Below, piece by piece: positions 1 to 7,202 of a stretch of 54,268 nucleotides of DNA. The stretch lies in the NCBI GenBank assembly GCA_910584435.1, contig CAJUAP010000027.1, positions 1-54,268 on the forward strand. Reading direction: 5' to 3'. This DNA comes from an uncultured Acetatifactor sp. (GTDB taxonomy: Bacteria; Bacillota; Clostridia; Lachnospirales; Lachnospiraceae). Within the stretch, counting starts at the first letter, position 1. The number at the start of each line of letters is the position of its first letter. Below the pieces are notes generated by a model. That model was not told the DNA's origin and ran no database searches. It worked only from the letters and a program-made list of their open reading frames with translations. The position numbers were made by a program, and so were the translations under genes.

Positions 1-84
1 TAACTAAAAAATCCTTGAAAAATAAGGAAAAAAGACTTGACTAAATAGGGAGGGAATGTTTGAAGGGGACTGTGGGGGGGGTAT

Positions 85-396
85 ATGATAAAATCGGGGC
101 GGCTGCGCTATGATTCCATCGAAAAACTAATCCGGAAATATTATCAGCGGGCTGAGAAACAGGAGTCTGTGGCGGCAATGGTTTATGGAAAAATTAACAA
201 TCTGCCTGGAATCAATGAAATGCTGCGGACGGAATCTGTTTTGTATCTATATGATATTACAGCAAACCCGGAGCTTCAGTTAAAGACAGATTATCTGCTT
301 GTAAACCAGCAGACGGATGTTGTCTTAGAGTGGATTGCACCCTGCTTCTCTATTCAAATTTTATCCGAATTTTACCCAAATGAAGCTGGCATCTGA
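85..396 (+). CDS. Hypothetical protein, 103 aa
   Basis: A 103-residue open reading frame with no motif I recognise. It is mostly soluble-looking, without a signal peptide or membrane segment. The ATG at 85 follows a run of eight G, which is an unusual purine-rich stretch and only a fair ribosome binding site. A 9-bp hairpin overlaps the stop codon and would end transcription here, which supports this being a real short unit. It sits upstream of an integrase, so it may be cargo or a remnant of a mobile element. No function is assigned. Confidence 0.5.
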   Translation: MIKSGRLRYDSIEKLIRKYYQRAEKQESVAAMVYGKINNLPGINEMLRTESVLYLYDITANPELQLKTDYLLVNQQTDVVLEWIAPCFSIQILSEFYPNEAGI

Positions 397-418
397 TAGG
401 AATGCCAGCTGTTTTAGC
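384..418 (+). terminator. Hairpin terminator-like structure after the first gene
   Basis: AGCTGGCAT (384-392) and ATGCCAGCT (402-410) form a perfect 9-bp stem with a 9-nt loop, followed by GTTTTA. The stem spans the stop codon of the 85-396 gene. The T tract is short, so termination may be only partly efficient. Confidence 0.55.
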
Positions 419-741
419 GTATTTTATAACATCTCATATTCGGGAGTATTCCGCCATATCAGAACCTGATTTTTCTTAGAATAAATATTTCTGCGAACGG
501 AACATAAGCAGAATAACCTTAAAATCATTATACATAGAGCTAAAATAAATGTCAAACACTTTTTTGAACAGCAAAAAACTACAAAATATGCCAAAATATA
601 GGAGATATTGACCGTTGTATGCCGTTTATATCACCTATATCGGTACCTTTTTCGCGGATGATGAACAGATCCGGGGAAATTTTCCAGCGTAAACGGCATC
701 CATTTACCGTCAAAATTATAGTCAAAATGGAGGTACAATTT
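411..741. other. AT-rich intergenic region upstream of the integrase, with an inverted repeat
   Basis: No gene is supported here. The segment is AT-rich and contains a perfect 10-bp inverted repeat, ATGCCGTTTA at 619-628 and TAAACGGCAT at 690-699, just upstream of the integrase start. In integrative elements such repeats can be recombinase arm or core sites or an operator, but nothing in the window proves that. The reading frame of the integrase stays open upstream through this repeat, yet it lacks a ribosome binding site there, so I treat it as non-coding. Confidence 0.4.
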
Positions 742-1866
742 ATGCCTAGGACAGGCGAGAACATTTACAAAAGAAAAGACGGGCGCTGGGAAGGGCGCTA
801 CATCAAAGAACGCGTGGACGGGAAAGCGCGGTATGGGGCAGTCTATGCCAGAAGCTACAAAGAAGTAAAAGAAAAACTTGAACTGGTCAAAAAAGAACTT
901 GCAGCGAGAAAGCCGACGGAAGCCATGGCTGGAAAAGTGGCAGATATCGGCAGCAGATGGCTTTCTGAAATGGCAGCGACATTGAAGAAATCATCTGCCA
1001 ATAAATATGAAGATATACTCCGCCTCTATATTTTTCCGGAGTTTGGAGAGGAAGAGCTGTCTGAAATTACCAACCAGCGTATTATCACCTTTGCCGCCGA
1101 TCTGCTCTCAGGCGGCGGTGCCAAAAAACAGGGACTTTCTCAGGCAACGGTGGCAGAAATCCTTTCCGCTATGAACGGCATACGGATATATGCAATGAAA
1201 ATGGATCTGACAGTGGCATATTCTACGGAATGTGTGAGCTTAAAACGGGAGCAGAACGATATCAGAGTATTCAGTCTGGATGAGGAAGAACAGCTCCTCG
1301 ATTACCTGCGGAAAAACCTGGATCTTCCGGCACTTGGCATTATAGTGTGCCTGTATACGGGAATACGTATCGGAGAACTGTGTGCGATGAAGTGGGATGA
1401 TATCAACCTTACAGAGAAAAGGATGCATGTCAGCAGGACAATGCAGCGGCTTCGGGTGGATACTGCTGCAGGAAAGCGGACGGAGGTAAAAATTCTGGAA
1501 CCCAAGAGTTCCTGTTCTGTCAGGGTGATTCCCCTGCCGGATGTGATTGTGGGTCTGTTGGAAAAATTCCATACGCCCGGTGCATTTCTCCTGACCGGAG
1601 ATGACAGACGTTATGTGGAACCAAGGACAATGCAGAACCGTTTTAAGAAGATGCTTTCCGCCTGTGGTATTCAGGATGCTAATTTCCATGCCACACGGCA
1701 TACCTTTGCCACGAGATGTATTGAACTGGGCTTTGACATCAAGAGCCTGAGTGAGATTCTGGGGCACGCCAGTGTGTCCATCACCATGAATCGATATGTT
1801 CACCCTACAATGGCACTTAAGACAGAGAATATGAATCGCTTTTCATCGCTATTTGCCGTCAAATAA
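742..1866 (+). CDS. Tyrosine-type site-specific integrase
   Basis: A 374-residue phage/ICE-type tyrosine recombinase that would catalyse integration and excision of a mobile element by strand exchange. The N-terminal part (about residues 1-150) has the small AP2-like start (NIYKRKDGRWEGRYI) and a helical core-binding domain. The C-terminal catalytic domain shows the expected residues: R in TGIRIGEL, the HATRHTFAT box (H-x-x-R), LGHAS, and the nucleophile in MNRYVH. The start is placed at ATG 742 because GGAGG lies at 729-733 with ideal spacing; the open frame continues upstream without a site. All catalytic elements are present, so it is probably active. No attachment site could be identified with certainty. 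Confidence 0.92.
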   Translation: MPRTGENIYKRKDGRWEGRYIKERVDGKARYGAVYARSYKEVKEKLELVKKELAARKPTEAMAGKVADIGSRWLSEMAATLKKSSANKYEDILRLYIFPEFGEEELSEITNQRIITFAADLLSGGGAKKQGLSQATVAEILSAMNGIRIYAMKMDLTVAYSTECVSLKREQNDIRVFSLDEEEQLLDYLRKNLDLPALGIIVCLYTGIRIGELCAMKWDDINLTEKRMHVSRTMQRLRVDTAAGKRTEVKILEPKSSCSVRVIPLPDVIVGLLEKFHTPGAFLLTGDDRRYVEPRTMQNRFKKMLSACGIQDANFHATRHTFATRCIELGFDIKSLSEILGHASVSITMNRYVHPTMALKTENMNRFSSLFAVK

Positions 1867-2021
1867 TTGGTCAGACGGAAACGGAAATGACAGGATTATG
1901 AGGCTTTGCAGGGTATATGACGCAGAAATATTTATTCTACGAAAATTCTGAGGCAGGGGACTGTGGAAATCCTGTACACACTTGAATGGGACAGGGGCAG
2001 GAGCAAGGGGTGAAAAGGCGG

Positions 2022-3341
2022 ATGTCCCAGGAGATAATATACAAGACAGTCTATCAATATAACAAAGAAACAATTCCTGCAAGGGATATGGAGAGACTGT
2101 CGGAGATAGCAGAAGACTGCCGGACGGTCCGCAATTATGTGTATGACCGCTATGGAGGCATAGGCGGTCTGGCTAAAATATACCCAGGCTATACTGTGCA
2201 GAATGAAATGACTAAAAGCGGTCTGCGGGAGAGACTGGGTCTTCCTTCTGTATATTTTTACCTTGCAATCTTTGACGCCCTGGGGGACATTAAGAGCCAG
2301 TGGAGCCAGACTAAGAACCAAATAGAGAAGAATATCCGGGCAAATGAGAATCTGACGCCGGAAGAGCGGCACTATCTGCGCTTTATTATGAAGCAGAGCC
2401 GCTGTTTTGAGGCGGTTTTGGAGGGAAGAGAGCCTGCACTTCAGGGAGACTGGAAAGGAACCTTTGCTTCCCTCTGCGAAGGAAAAGATACACACAGGCT
2501 GAACCAATACCTGCGCAGACAGGTGCGCAGACATTTGGTAAAGCCTCACGCGGACAGGGCGGAGGGATTTACTGTGTCCCCTAAGGGTTACAGATATGCG
2601 GATCATGGTATCTATTTATCCATGAAGGAAAGCCGTCAGAGATTGTTCATTCCTCTTACGGACAATAATCATTATGAGAGACAGATCTATATCCGCCTTC
2701 TTGCGGAAGAAGGAAACATTACGATTAATGTGCCGGTGGAGGTAAGGCAGAGACACCCGGCGGGGTATTCCGGCGAAACGGGTCTGGCAATGGGGCTGCG
2801 CTGCATGTTTGTAACGGACAGCGGACATGCCTATGGAGAGGAATACCTGGAATACCAATCCGCCCTCAGTGATTATGTCAGGGAGAGGCTGGCGCGTCAT
2901 CGGAGGAATGCGCAGAACAACCCGGGCATGAAGAAGTATCATGCCGGAAAAGCCAGATTGGAAAAGGCACTGCATGCTTATGTAAATGAAGAGATTAACC
3001 GGATGTTAGAGACGGAGAAGCCTGGAATATTGTATCTTCCCAAGCTGCCTGCAACGGCGAAGGCGGGAGTGAACAGGAAAGTGAACGCTACAGTCAGCAT
3101 GTGGCAGAAGGGCTATATCAGGAACAGATTGGCGCAGAAATGCAGGGAGAGATCTATTGAATTGAAGGAAGTATTCGGGAAGGGAATCAGCAGTGAATGC
3201 AGCAGATGCGGAGCGGAAGGAATCAGGAAAGAGAATGTTTTTCATTGTGTTTCCTGTGGGCTGGAGATGTCTGAGAGACAGAATACGGCAAGAAACGTGT
3301 TGAAGAGAGGAAAAGAGCAAGCCAAAGGTAAAGCAGAATAG
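2022..3341 (+). CDS. TnpB/IS605 OrfB-like protein, apparently nuclease-dead
   Basis: A 439-residue protein with the C-terminal organisation of TnpB, the RNA-guided nuclease of IS200/IS605 and IS607 elements and ancestor of Cas12. The end shows the family block leading into a zinc ribbon (GISSECSRCG, then CVSCG after 12 residues) and an N-T-A-R-N stretch matching the usual D-x-N-A-A-x-N. However, the three RuvC acids are missing on alignment by eye: G-I-D-L-G reads GLAMG (A256), the I-E-D/N-L glutamate reads P340 in LYLPKL, and the last aspartate reads R419 in SERQNTARN. ATG 2022 is preferred, with AAGGCGG upstream. There is no TnpA beside it. A dead TnpB beside a candidate guide RNA suggests an RNA-guided DNA-binding repressor (TldR-like); this is inference. 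An alternative is a decaying transposase gene, but the long intact frame argues against that. Confidence 0.8.
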   Translation: MSQEIIYKTVYQYNKETIPARDMERLSEIAEDCRTVRNYVYDRYGGIGGLAKIYPGYTVQNEMTKSGLRERLGLPSVYFYLAIFDALGDIKSQWSQTKNQIEKNIRANENLTPEERHYLRFIMKQSRCFEAVLEGREPALQGDWKGTFASLCEGKDTHRLNQYLRRQVRRHLVKPHADRAEGFTVSPKGYRYADHGIYLSMKESRQRLFIPLTDNNHYERQIYIRLLAEEGNITINVPVEVRQRHPAGYSGETGLAMGLRCMFVTDSGHAYGEEYLEYQSALSDYVRERLARHRRNAQNNPGMKKYHAGKARLEKALHAYVNEEINRMLETEKPGILYLPKLPATAKAGVNRKVNATVSMWQKGYIRNRLAQKCRERSIELKEVFGKGISSECSRCGAEGIRKENVFHCVSCGLEMSERQNTARNVLKRGKEQAKGKAE

Positions 3342-3392
3342 CCGATGACAGCTTAAATATAGAAGCTCAAATATAGAATAGAAAAATAAGCA

Positions 3393-3468
3393 AGAAATAA
3401 ATAAACAAGAAGGAAATAAATCAGAAATAAATAAACAAGAAGGAAATAAATCAGAAATAAATAAACAA
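3393..3468. repeat. 30-bp tandem repeat, two and a half copies
   Basis: An A-rich 30-bp unit beginning AGAAATAAATAAACAAGAAG occurs at 3393-3422 and 3423-3452, and a third partial copy runs 3453-3468. The copies abut without spacers, so this is a tandem repeat and not a CRISPR array. Immediately after it, two related segments containing CATGTAAAAGT (about 3474 and 3518) also look duplicated. It lies between the TnpB-like gene and the candidate structured RNA. Confidence 0.8.
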
Positions 3469-3541
3469 TAAAACATGTAAAAGTCTATTTAGAATAGAAA
3501 GAAACAAACAACAAAGCATGTAAAAGTTCATTAGGAAGGAA

Positions 3542-3790
3542 ACCACGGATGAATGCGCCGCGAGGCTGCATTTAACCGAAAGCCGGAAAGGGCAATAGGA
3601 CTGTGGAAGAATTCTTTTGATAGAAAAACAAGGACGGCATTAGAAGCCATTCCTTTCGGGGGATGGGTATTGGGTAGGCCAGGACCTGTGGGAACTTAAA
3701 TGCAGGACTGCCGGACGAAAAGGCCGGCGGGACAGCTTTAAGAAGTACCGGGAGCGAAGCGGACAGGCAAGCAGTATAGCTTGTCGGCAT
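3542..3790 (+). ncRNA. Candidate structured RNA downstream of the TnpB-like gene (possible omega/guide RNA)
   Basis: A GC-rich island in an AT-rich gap with at least four good hairpins. The first is AATGC-GCC, GNRA loop GCGA, GGC-T-GCATT (3552-3572). The second is CCATTCC (3647-3653) pairing with GGGATGG (3660-3666), preceded by GAAG and followed by GTATTG. The third is CTGCCGG (3708-3714) with CCGGCGG (3724-3730). The fourth is GGCAAGC (3766-3772) with GCTTGTC (3779-3785). The second hairpin with its flanks resembles the terminal hairpin of TnpB guide RNAs, after which the guide begins; here the guide would start near 3673. No convincing open reading frame fits the segment. The strand is assumed from the upstream gene. 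It could instead be a leader RNA of the glycan operon that starts at about 3.9 kb. Confidence 0.5.
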
Positions 3791-3929
3791 CATCAGAAGG
3801 AATAAAGTATCTGAAAAGGTGCGGTATTCTAAAGGGTGACAAAATATGTCTTATTAAAAATCAGAAGACAGTGGATGGGGAAAGCATAAGGGTATCCCTG
3901 TGGAAAAGAGTGAAGAGGAAAGAACCGGC

Positions 3930-6449
3930 ATGAGAAAGATGCAGAAAAGGCAGGCGGAAGAGTTTACAGCGCTGCTTGCCCAGGTACATGGAGAAATTAA
4001 AAAGTACATGGAGAAGGGGAATGTTCCAGAAGCCCAGGTGCTGCTTTCGCAATGTCAGGAAGGGGCGCTGGCCCTGGGAGAGCTGCTGGAGAAAACGGAA
4101 GGTGGGAATTTTCCTGCAATCTCTCTATTGGAAGAGTATTGTGAAGAGTTATACCAAATTTATGAAAGTCTTGCCGGGGAATCGGAAATAGAGGTGGGTA
4201 AAGTATATCAAAAGCTTCAGACGGTTTTGCATCGGATAGAAAGCAGTATCAGGAATGACGCAGGAATAACCTATGAAGTGGTGTTCCTTCCCTATAAAGC
4301 ATCCATGTGGGACAGTATGGAAAGTGTCTGGAAGGCGGCGGATGAAGATCCGGACTGTAATGCCTATGTGATTCCTATTCCTTATTATGACAAGAATCCG
4401 GACGGAAGCTTTGGTGAAATACATTATGAGGCAGGCCGGTATCCGGCCGATGTGCCCTTATTGCATTATGAGGATTATGATTTTGAAAAGCGCAGACCGG
4501 ATATGATTTTTATACACAATCCCTATGACGAGTACAATTATGTGACCAGTGTAATGCCTTTTTTTTATTCCGGAAATCTGAAACAATTTACGGAGCGGCT
4601 GGTCTACATTCCGTATTTTATACTGGGGGAAATTCAGGCAGATGACAAAATCGCTATAGAAGGAATGGATAAATTCTGCCTTGTACAGGGAGTGATAAAC
4701 GCAGACAGAGTTATTGTGCAATCGGAGGATATGCGCCGGGTATACATTGAGGTGCTTACGAAAAAGATCGGGGAAAAGAGCAGGGGATATTGGGAGAGGA
4801 AGATATTGGGCCTGGGTTCTCCTAAGGTGGATAAAGTATTGGGAACCAGGAGACAAGATCTGGAGATACCGGAGGAATGGCGCAGGGTGATAGAGAGGCC
4901 GGACGGAAGCTGGAAGCAGATTGTATTTTATAATACCAGCGTATCGGCATTGTTAAATTACAGTGAGAAAATGTTGGAGAAAATGCGGGATGTGTTCCGC
5001 GTTTTTTATGAAAACAGAGAGAATATCGCGTTGCTTTGGAGGCCCCATCCTTTGATTCAGGCAACGATTGCATCCATGCGCCCACAGTTAGGGGAGAAAT
5101 ACCATAAACTTGTAGGACGATATAGAGAAGGCGGCTGGGGGATTTATGACGATAGTGCGGATATGGACAGAGCGGCAGCATTGAGTGATACATATTATGG
5201 CGATCCCAGTTCCGTACAATGGCTTTTTCAGAAAGCGGGGAAGACTTTTATCCTGCAGGATGTAAATTTGAAGTCCCATGTCCGTTACGCCATTGCGGCG
5301 GCGGAGGCTGTGTGCTGCATCAATGGAGAATATTGGTATGCACCATATTGGAATAATGGCTTATACCGCATGAATTGTGAGACTTGCGAGACGAGAAGGG
5401 AAGCGGTTTTCCAGGAAAAGGGGGAGAGGGGGCTGTTTGCAGGAATAGTACCATATGGTGACAAGCTTTTTTTTATTCCCCGGCTGGCGGAAGCAATTTC
5501 TGTGTATGATAGGCAGAAGAAAAAAATGTATCAGCTGCAGTTTCAGAAAAACAGCAGAACAACAGGGGCAGTCGGAAGTAAGTTCTGCACACATATTGTC
5601 ATGGAAAACTGCCTGTATCTTATCCCTGTGAATTACCACGCCCTGATGATGATTCATATGGACACGGATCAGATGGAACAATTTCCTGTCTGCGGCAGGA
5701 ACGAGAATAAGGTGATAAGCACCGGCAATGGGGCTGTGATAGAGGATGAAATTTTCTTCGCATACAAGGCGGAAAGCTGTGTGATGCGGTTTCACCATAA
5801 GCGGAAGACAATGGATAAGATCTTTCCGGGAAATGAGAAGAGGATGTATTCCCACTTATTCTGTGTGGAGCAGAAGTTATGGCTCATTCCGGTTCATGCC
5901 CAGGACGGCATAAGGGTGTGGGACGCAGAGCGCAATGTATTGGAAGAGCGCATTGCTCTGCCGAAAGAAATTGCAGACAAGCCGACGGAACAGGAGCTTG
6001 GTCGATTCCCGAAGGAAATTGCAGACAGTCTGCGCAGAGGTGAATCAGCGTATTTCGGGGCAGGTATCCTGCATGGAGATGAGATTCACCTGCTGGCTAA
6101 TTTCTTAGGTAAGAATCTAATCCTTTCTACAAAGAAAAAAAGGTGTGAGATTTGGGAGGTACAGCCGGAGTGTTTTGAATCTGTGATGTGCACATGGGTG
6201 CGGAACCTGAAAATGATCACTTTTGTCCCAGGAGAGGGACAGTTATATGCGGTGAGCGGTATTTCGGGGGAATGGTATCAATACAGAGAAAGTAAGTGGG
6301 AACAGGTTGAGAAGCAGGCATTTATGGTGGAGGATGGCAGGAGAATGCTGTTGATGGATAACAGGATCCTGGATTGGGGCAGGGAAGAAGAATACAAGAT
6401 AAGCCGCATAGGAAGGGAAATCTATTGGAAGCTGAAAAAGGAGCTATAA
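3930..6449 (+). CDS. CDP-glycerol glycerophosphotransferase-like protein with C-terminal beta-propeller-like region
   Basis: An 839-residue cytoplasmic protein. Residues about 1-110 are helical and charged. Residues about 115-450 resemble the CDP-glycerol:poly(glycerophosphate) glycerophosphotransferase family, with HNPYDEYN, the signature LLWRPHP and SDTYYGDPSSV. That family transfers a phospho-alcohol from a CDP-activated donor to a glycan. Residues about 465-835 contain repeated blocks such as GDKLFFIP, NCLYLIP and KLWLIP spaced 45-60 residues apart, which suggests a beta-propeller. ATG 3930 has AAGAGGA ten bases upstream; GTG 3900 is an alternative. It is the first gene of the long glycan locus, and gmhA follows two bases later. 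The donor may be a CDP-linked phosphonate made by later genes, which is speculation. Confidence 0.72.
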   Translation: MRKMQKRQAEEFTALLAQVHGEIKKYMEKGNVPEAQVLLSQCQEGALALGELLEKTEGGNFPAISLLEEYCEELYQIYESLAGESEIEVGKVYQKLQTVLHRIESSIRNDAGITYEVVFLPYKASMWDSMESVWKAADEDPDCNAYVIPIPYYDKNPDGSFGEIHYEAGRYPADVPLLHYEDYDFEKRRPDMIFIHNPYDEYNYVTSVMPFFYSGNLKQFTERLVYIPYFILGEIQADDKIAIEGMDKFCLVQGVINADRVIVQSEDMRRVYIEVLTKKIGEKSRGYWERKILGLGSPKVDKVLGTRRQDLEIPEEWRRVIERPDGSWKQIVFYNTSVSALLNYSEKMLEKMRDVFRVFYENRENIALLWRPHPLIQATIASMRPQLGEKYHKLVGRYREGGWGIYDDSADMDRAAALSDTYYGDPSSVQWLFQKAGKTFILQDVNLKSHVRYAIAAAEAVCCINGEYWYAPYWNNGLYRMNCETCETRREAVFQEKGERGLFAGIVPYGDKLFFIPRLAEAISVYDRQKKKMYQLQFQKNSRTTGAVGSKFCTHIVMENCLYLIPVNYHALMMIHMDTDQMEQFPVCGRNENKVISTGNGAVIEDEIFFAYKAESCVMRFHHKRKTMDKIFPGNEKRMYSHLFCVEQKLWLIPVHAQDGIRVWDAERNVLEERIALPKEIADKPTEQELGRFPKEIADSLRRGESAYFGAGILHGDEIHLLANFLGKNLILSTKKKRCEIWEVQPECFESVMCTWVRNLKMITFVPGEGQLYAVSGISGEWYQYRESKWEQVEKQAFMVEDGRRMLLMDNRILDWGREEEYKISRIGREIYWKLKKEL

Positions 6450-6451
6450 GA

Positions 6452-7051
6452 GTGGAAGACTACATAGATATATTAAAAAATCTTCTTGATCATATTGAAA
6501 TCAGCGGCAATTCCGGCAGGTATACCTATCAGGAAGGCATTCATGCGGCAATGGGGATGCTTGAAAGCTGCAGAAGAACAGGACGTTGTCTGTATATCTG
6601 CGGCAATGGCGGAAGTGCAGGCATTGCACAGCATATGACGGCGGATTTTTTGAAGAACGGAGGAATACGTACTTATAACATGTATGGACAGCCCACCCTT
6701 ACCTGCCTGTCTAATGATTATTCTTACGAGTATGTTTTCAGTAAACAGATAGAAATGCTTGCTCAGGAAAAGGATGTGCTGATTGCCGTCAGCAGCTCCG
6801 GTGAATCGGAAAATATGATAAGAGCCATTGGCGAGATGAGAAAAATCGGCGGTACCGTTATGACATTTACCGGTTTTCAGGCAGGTAACAGAATGAGAAG
6901 CCTGGGTGATCTGAATGTCTATGTGCCTGCAGAGCATTATGGAATGGTGGAATCCGTTCACAATCTCATCCTGCAGCAACTGGTAGATATGATTATGGAG
7001 ACAGGAGTGGAGAGACCGGAACAAGTTCCCGCAAGCGGGAACTCTAAATAG
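6452..7051 (+). CDS. gmhA: Sedoheptulose 7-phosphate isomerase (GmhA)
   Basis: A 199-residue SIS-domain protein that converts sedoheptulose 7-phosphate to D-glycero-D-manno-heptose 7-phosphate, the first step of nucleotide-heptose synthesis. Diagnostic motifs are ICGNGGSAGIAQH near residue 50 and VSSSGESENM near residue 110. The length matches the family. GTG 6452 is chosen as start because AGGAG lies eight bases upstream and the N-terminus then begins in the usual helix. The next two genes supply the phosphatase, nucleotidyltransferase and kinase of the same pathway. The last codons lie in a 52-bp sequence that is repeated 139 bp downstream, so the C-terminal tail (VERPEQVPASGNSK) may be a recent addition. 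Confidence 0.92.
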   Translation: MEDYIDILKNLLDHIEISGNSGRYTYQEGIHAAMGMLESCRRTGRCLYICGNGGSAGIAQHMTADFLKNGGIRTYNMYGQPTLTCLSNDYSYEYVFSKQIEMLAQEKDVLIAVSSSGESENMIRAIGEMRKIGGTVMTFTGFQAGNRMRSLGDLNVYVPAEHYGMVESVHNLILQQLVDMIMETGVERPEQVPASGNSK

Positions 7052-7192
7052 GAAATCTAGAACAGTCTCGGAACGGAAGCCCCCGGGAGAATTTTCAGAT
7101 GTGTCCTTTGCAGCTGAAAATTTCTCCCTTTTAAGGGGGGCAGGAGTGGAGAGACCGGAACAAGTTCCCACAAGCGGGAACTCTAAATAGGA
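7002..7192. repeat. 52-bp direct repeats flanking a large hairpin, gmhA to heptose gene junction
   Basis: Positions 7002-7053 and 7141-7192 are 52-bp direct repeats differing at one base. Each contains the palindrome AGTTCCCRCAAGCGGGAACT. Between them lies a hairpin, GGGAGAATTTTCAG (7085-7098) with CTGAAAATTTCTCCC (7114-7128, one bulged T), enclosed by GCCCCC and GGGGGC and followed by TTTT. The first copy encodes the gmhA C-terminus; the second supplies the AGGAG used by the next gene. It looks like a small insertion or duplication that also adds an attenuator-like hairpin inside the heptose operon. Confidence 0.8.
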
Positions 7193-7202
7193 GATGAAAA
7201 GC

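Noticed and set aside
65..1967. GGGGACTGTGG at 65-75 and again at 1957-1967 as att sites around the integrase
   Set aside because: Eleven G-rich bases can match by chance, there is no tRNA gene nearby, and the TnpB-like gene lies outside the interval.
3393..3468. Possible CRISPR array from the 30-bp repeats
   Set aside because: The copies directly abut, have no spacers, and number only two and a half; no cas genes are present.
3006..3476. - strand frame with repeated C-L-F-I-S-D-L-F-P-S peptide
   Set aside because: It is the reverse reading of the A-rich tandem repeat and the TnpB-like gene end, not a plausible protein.
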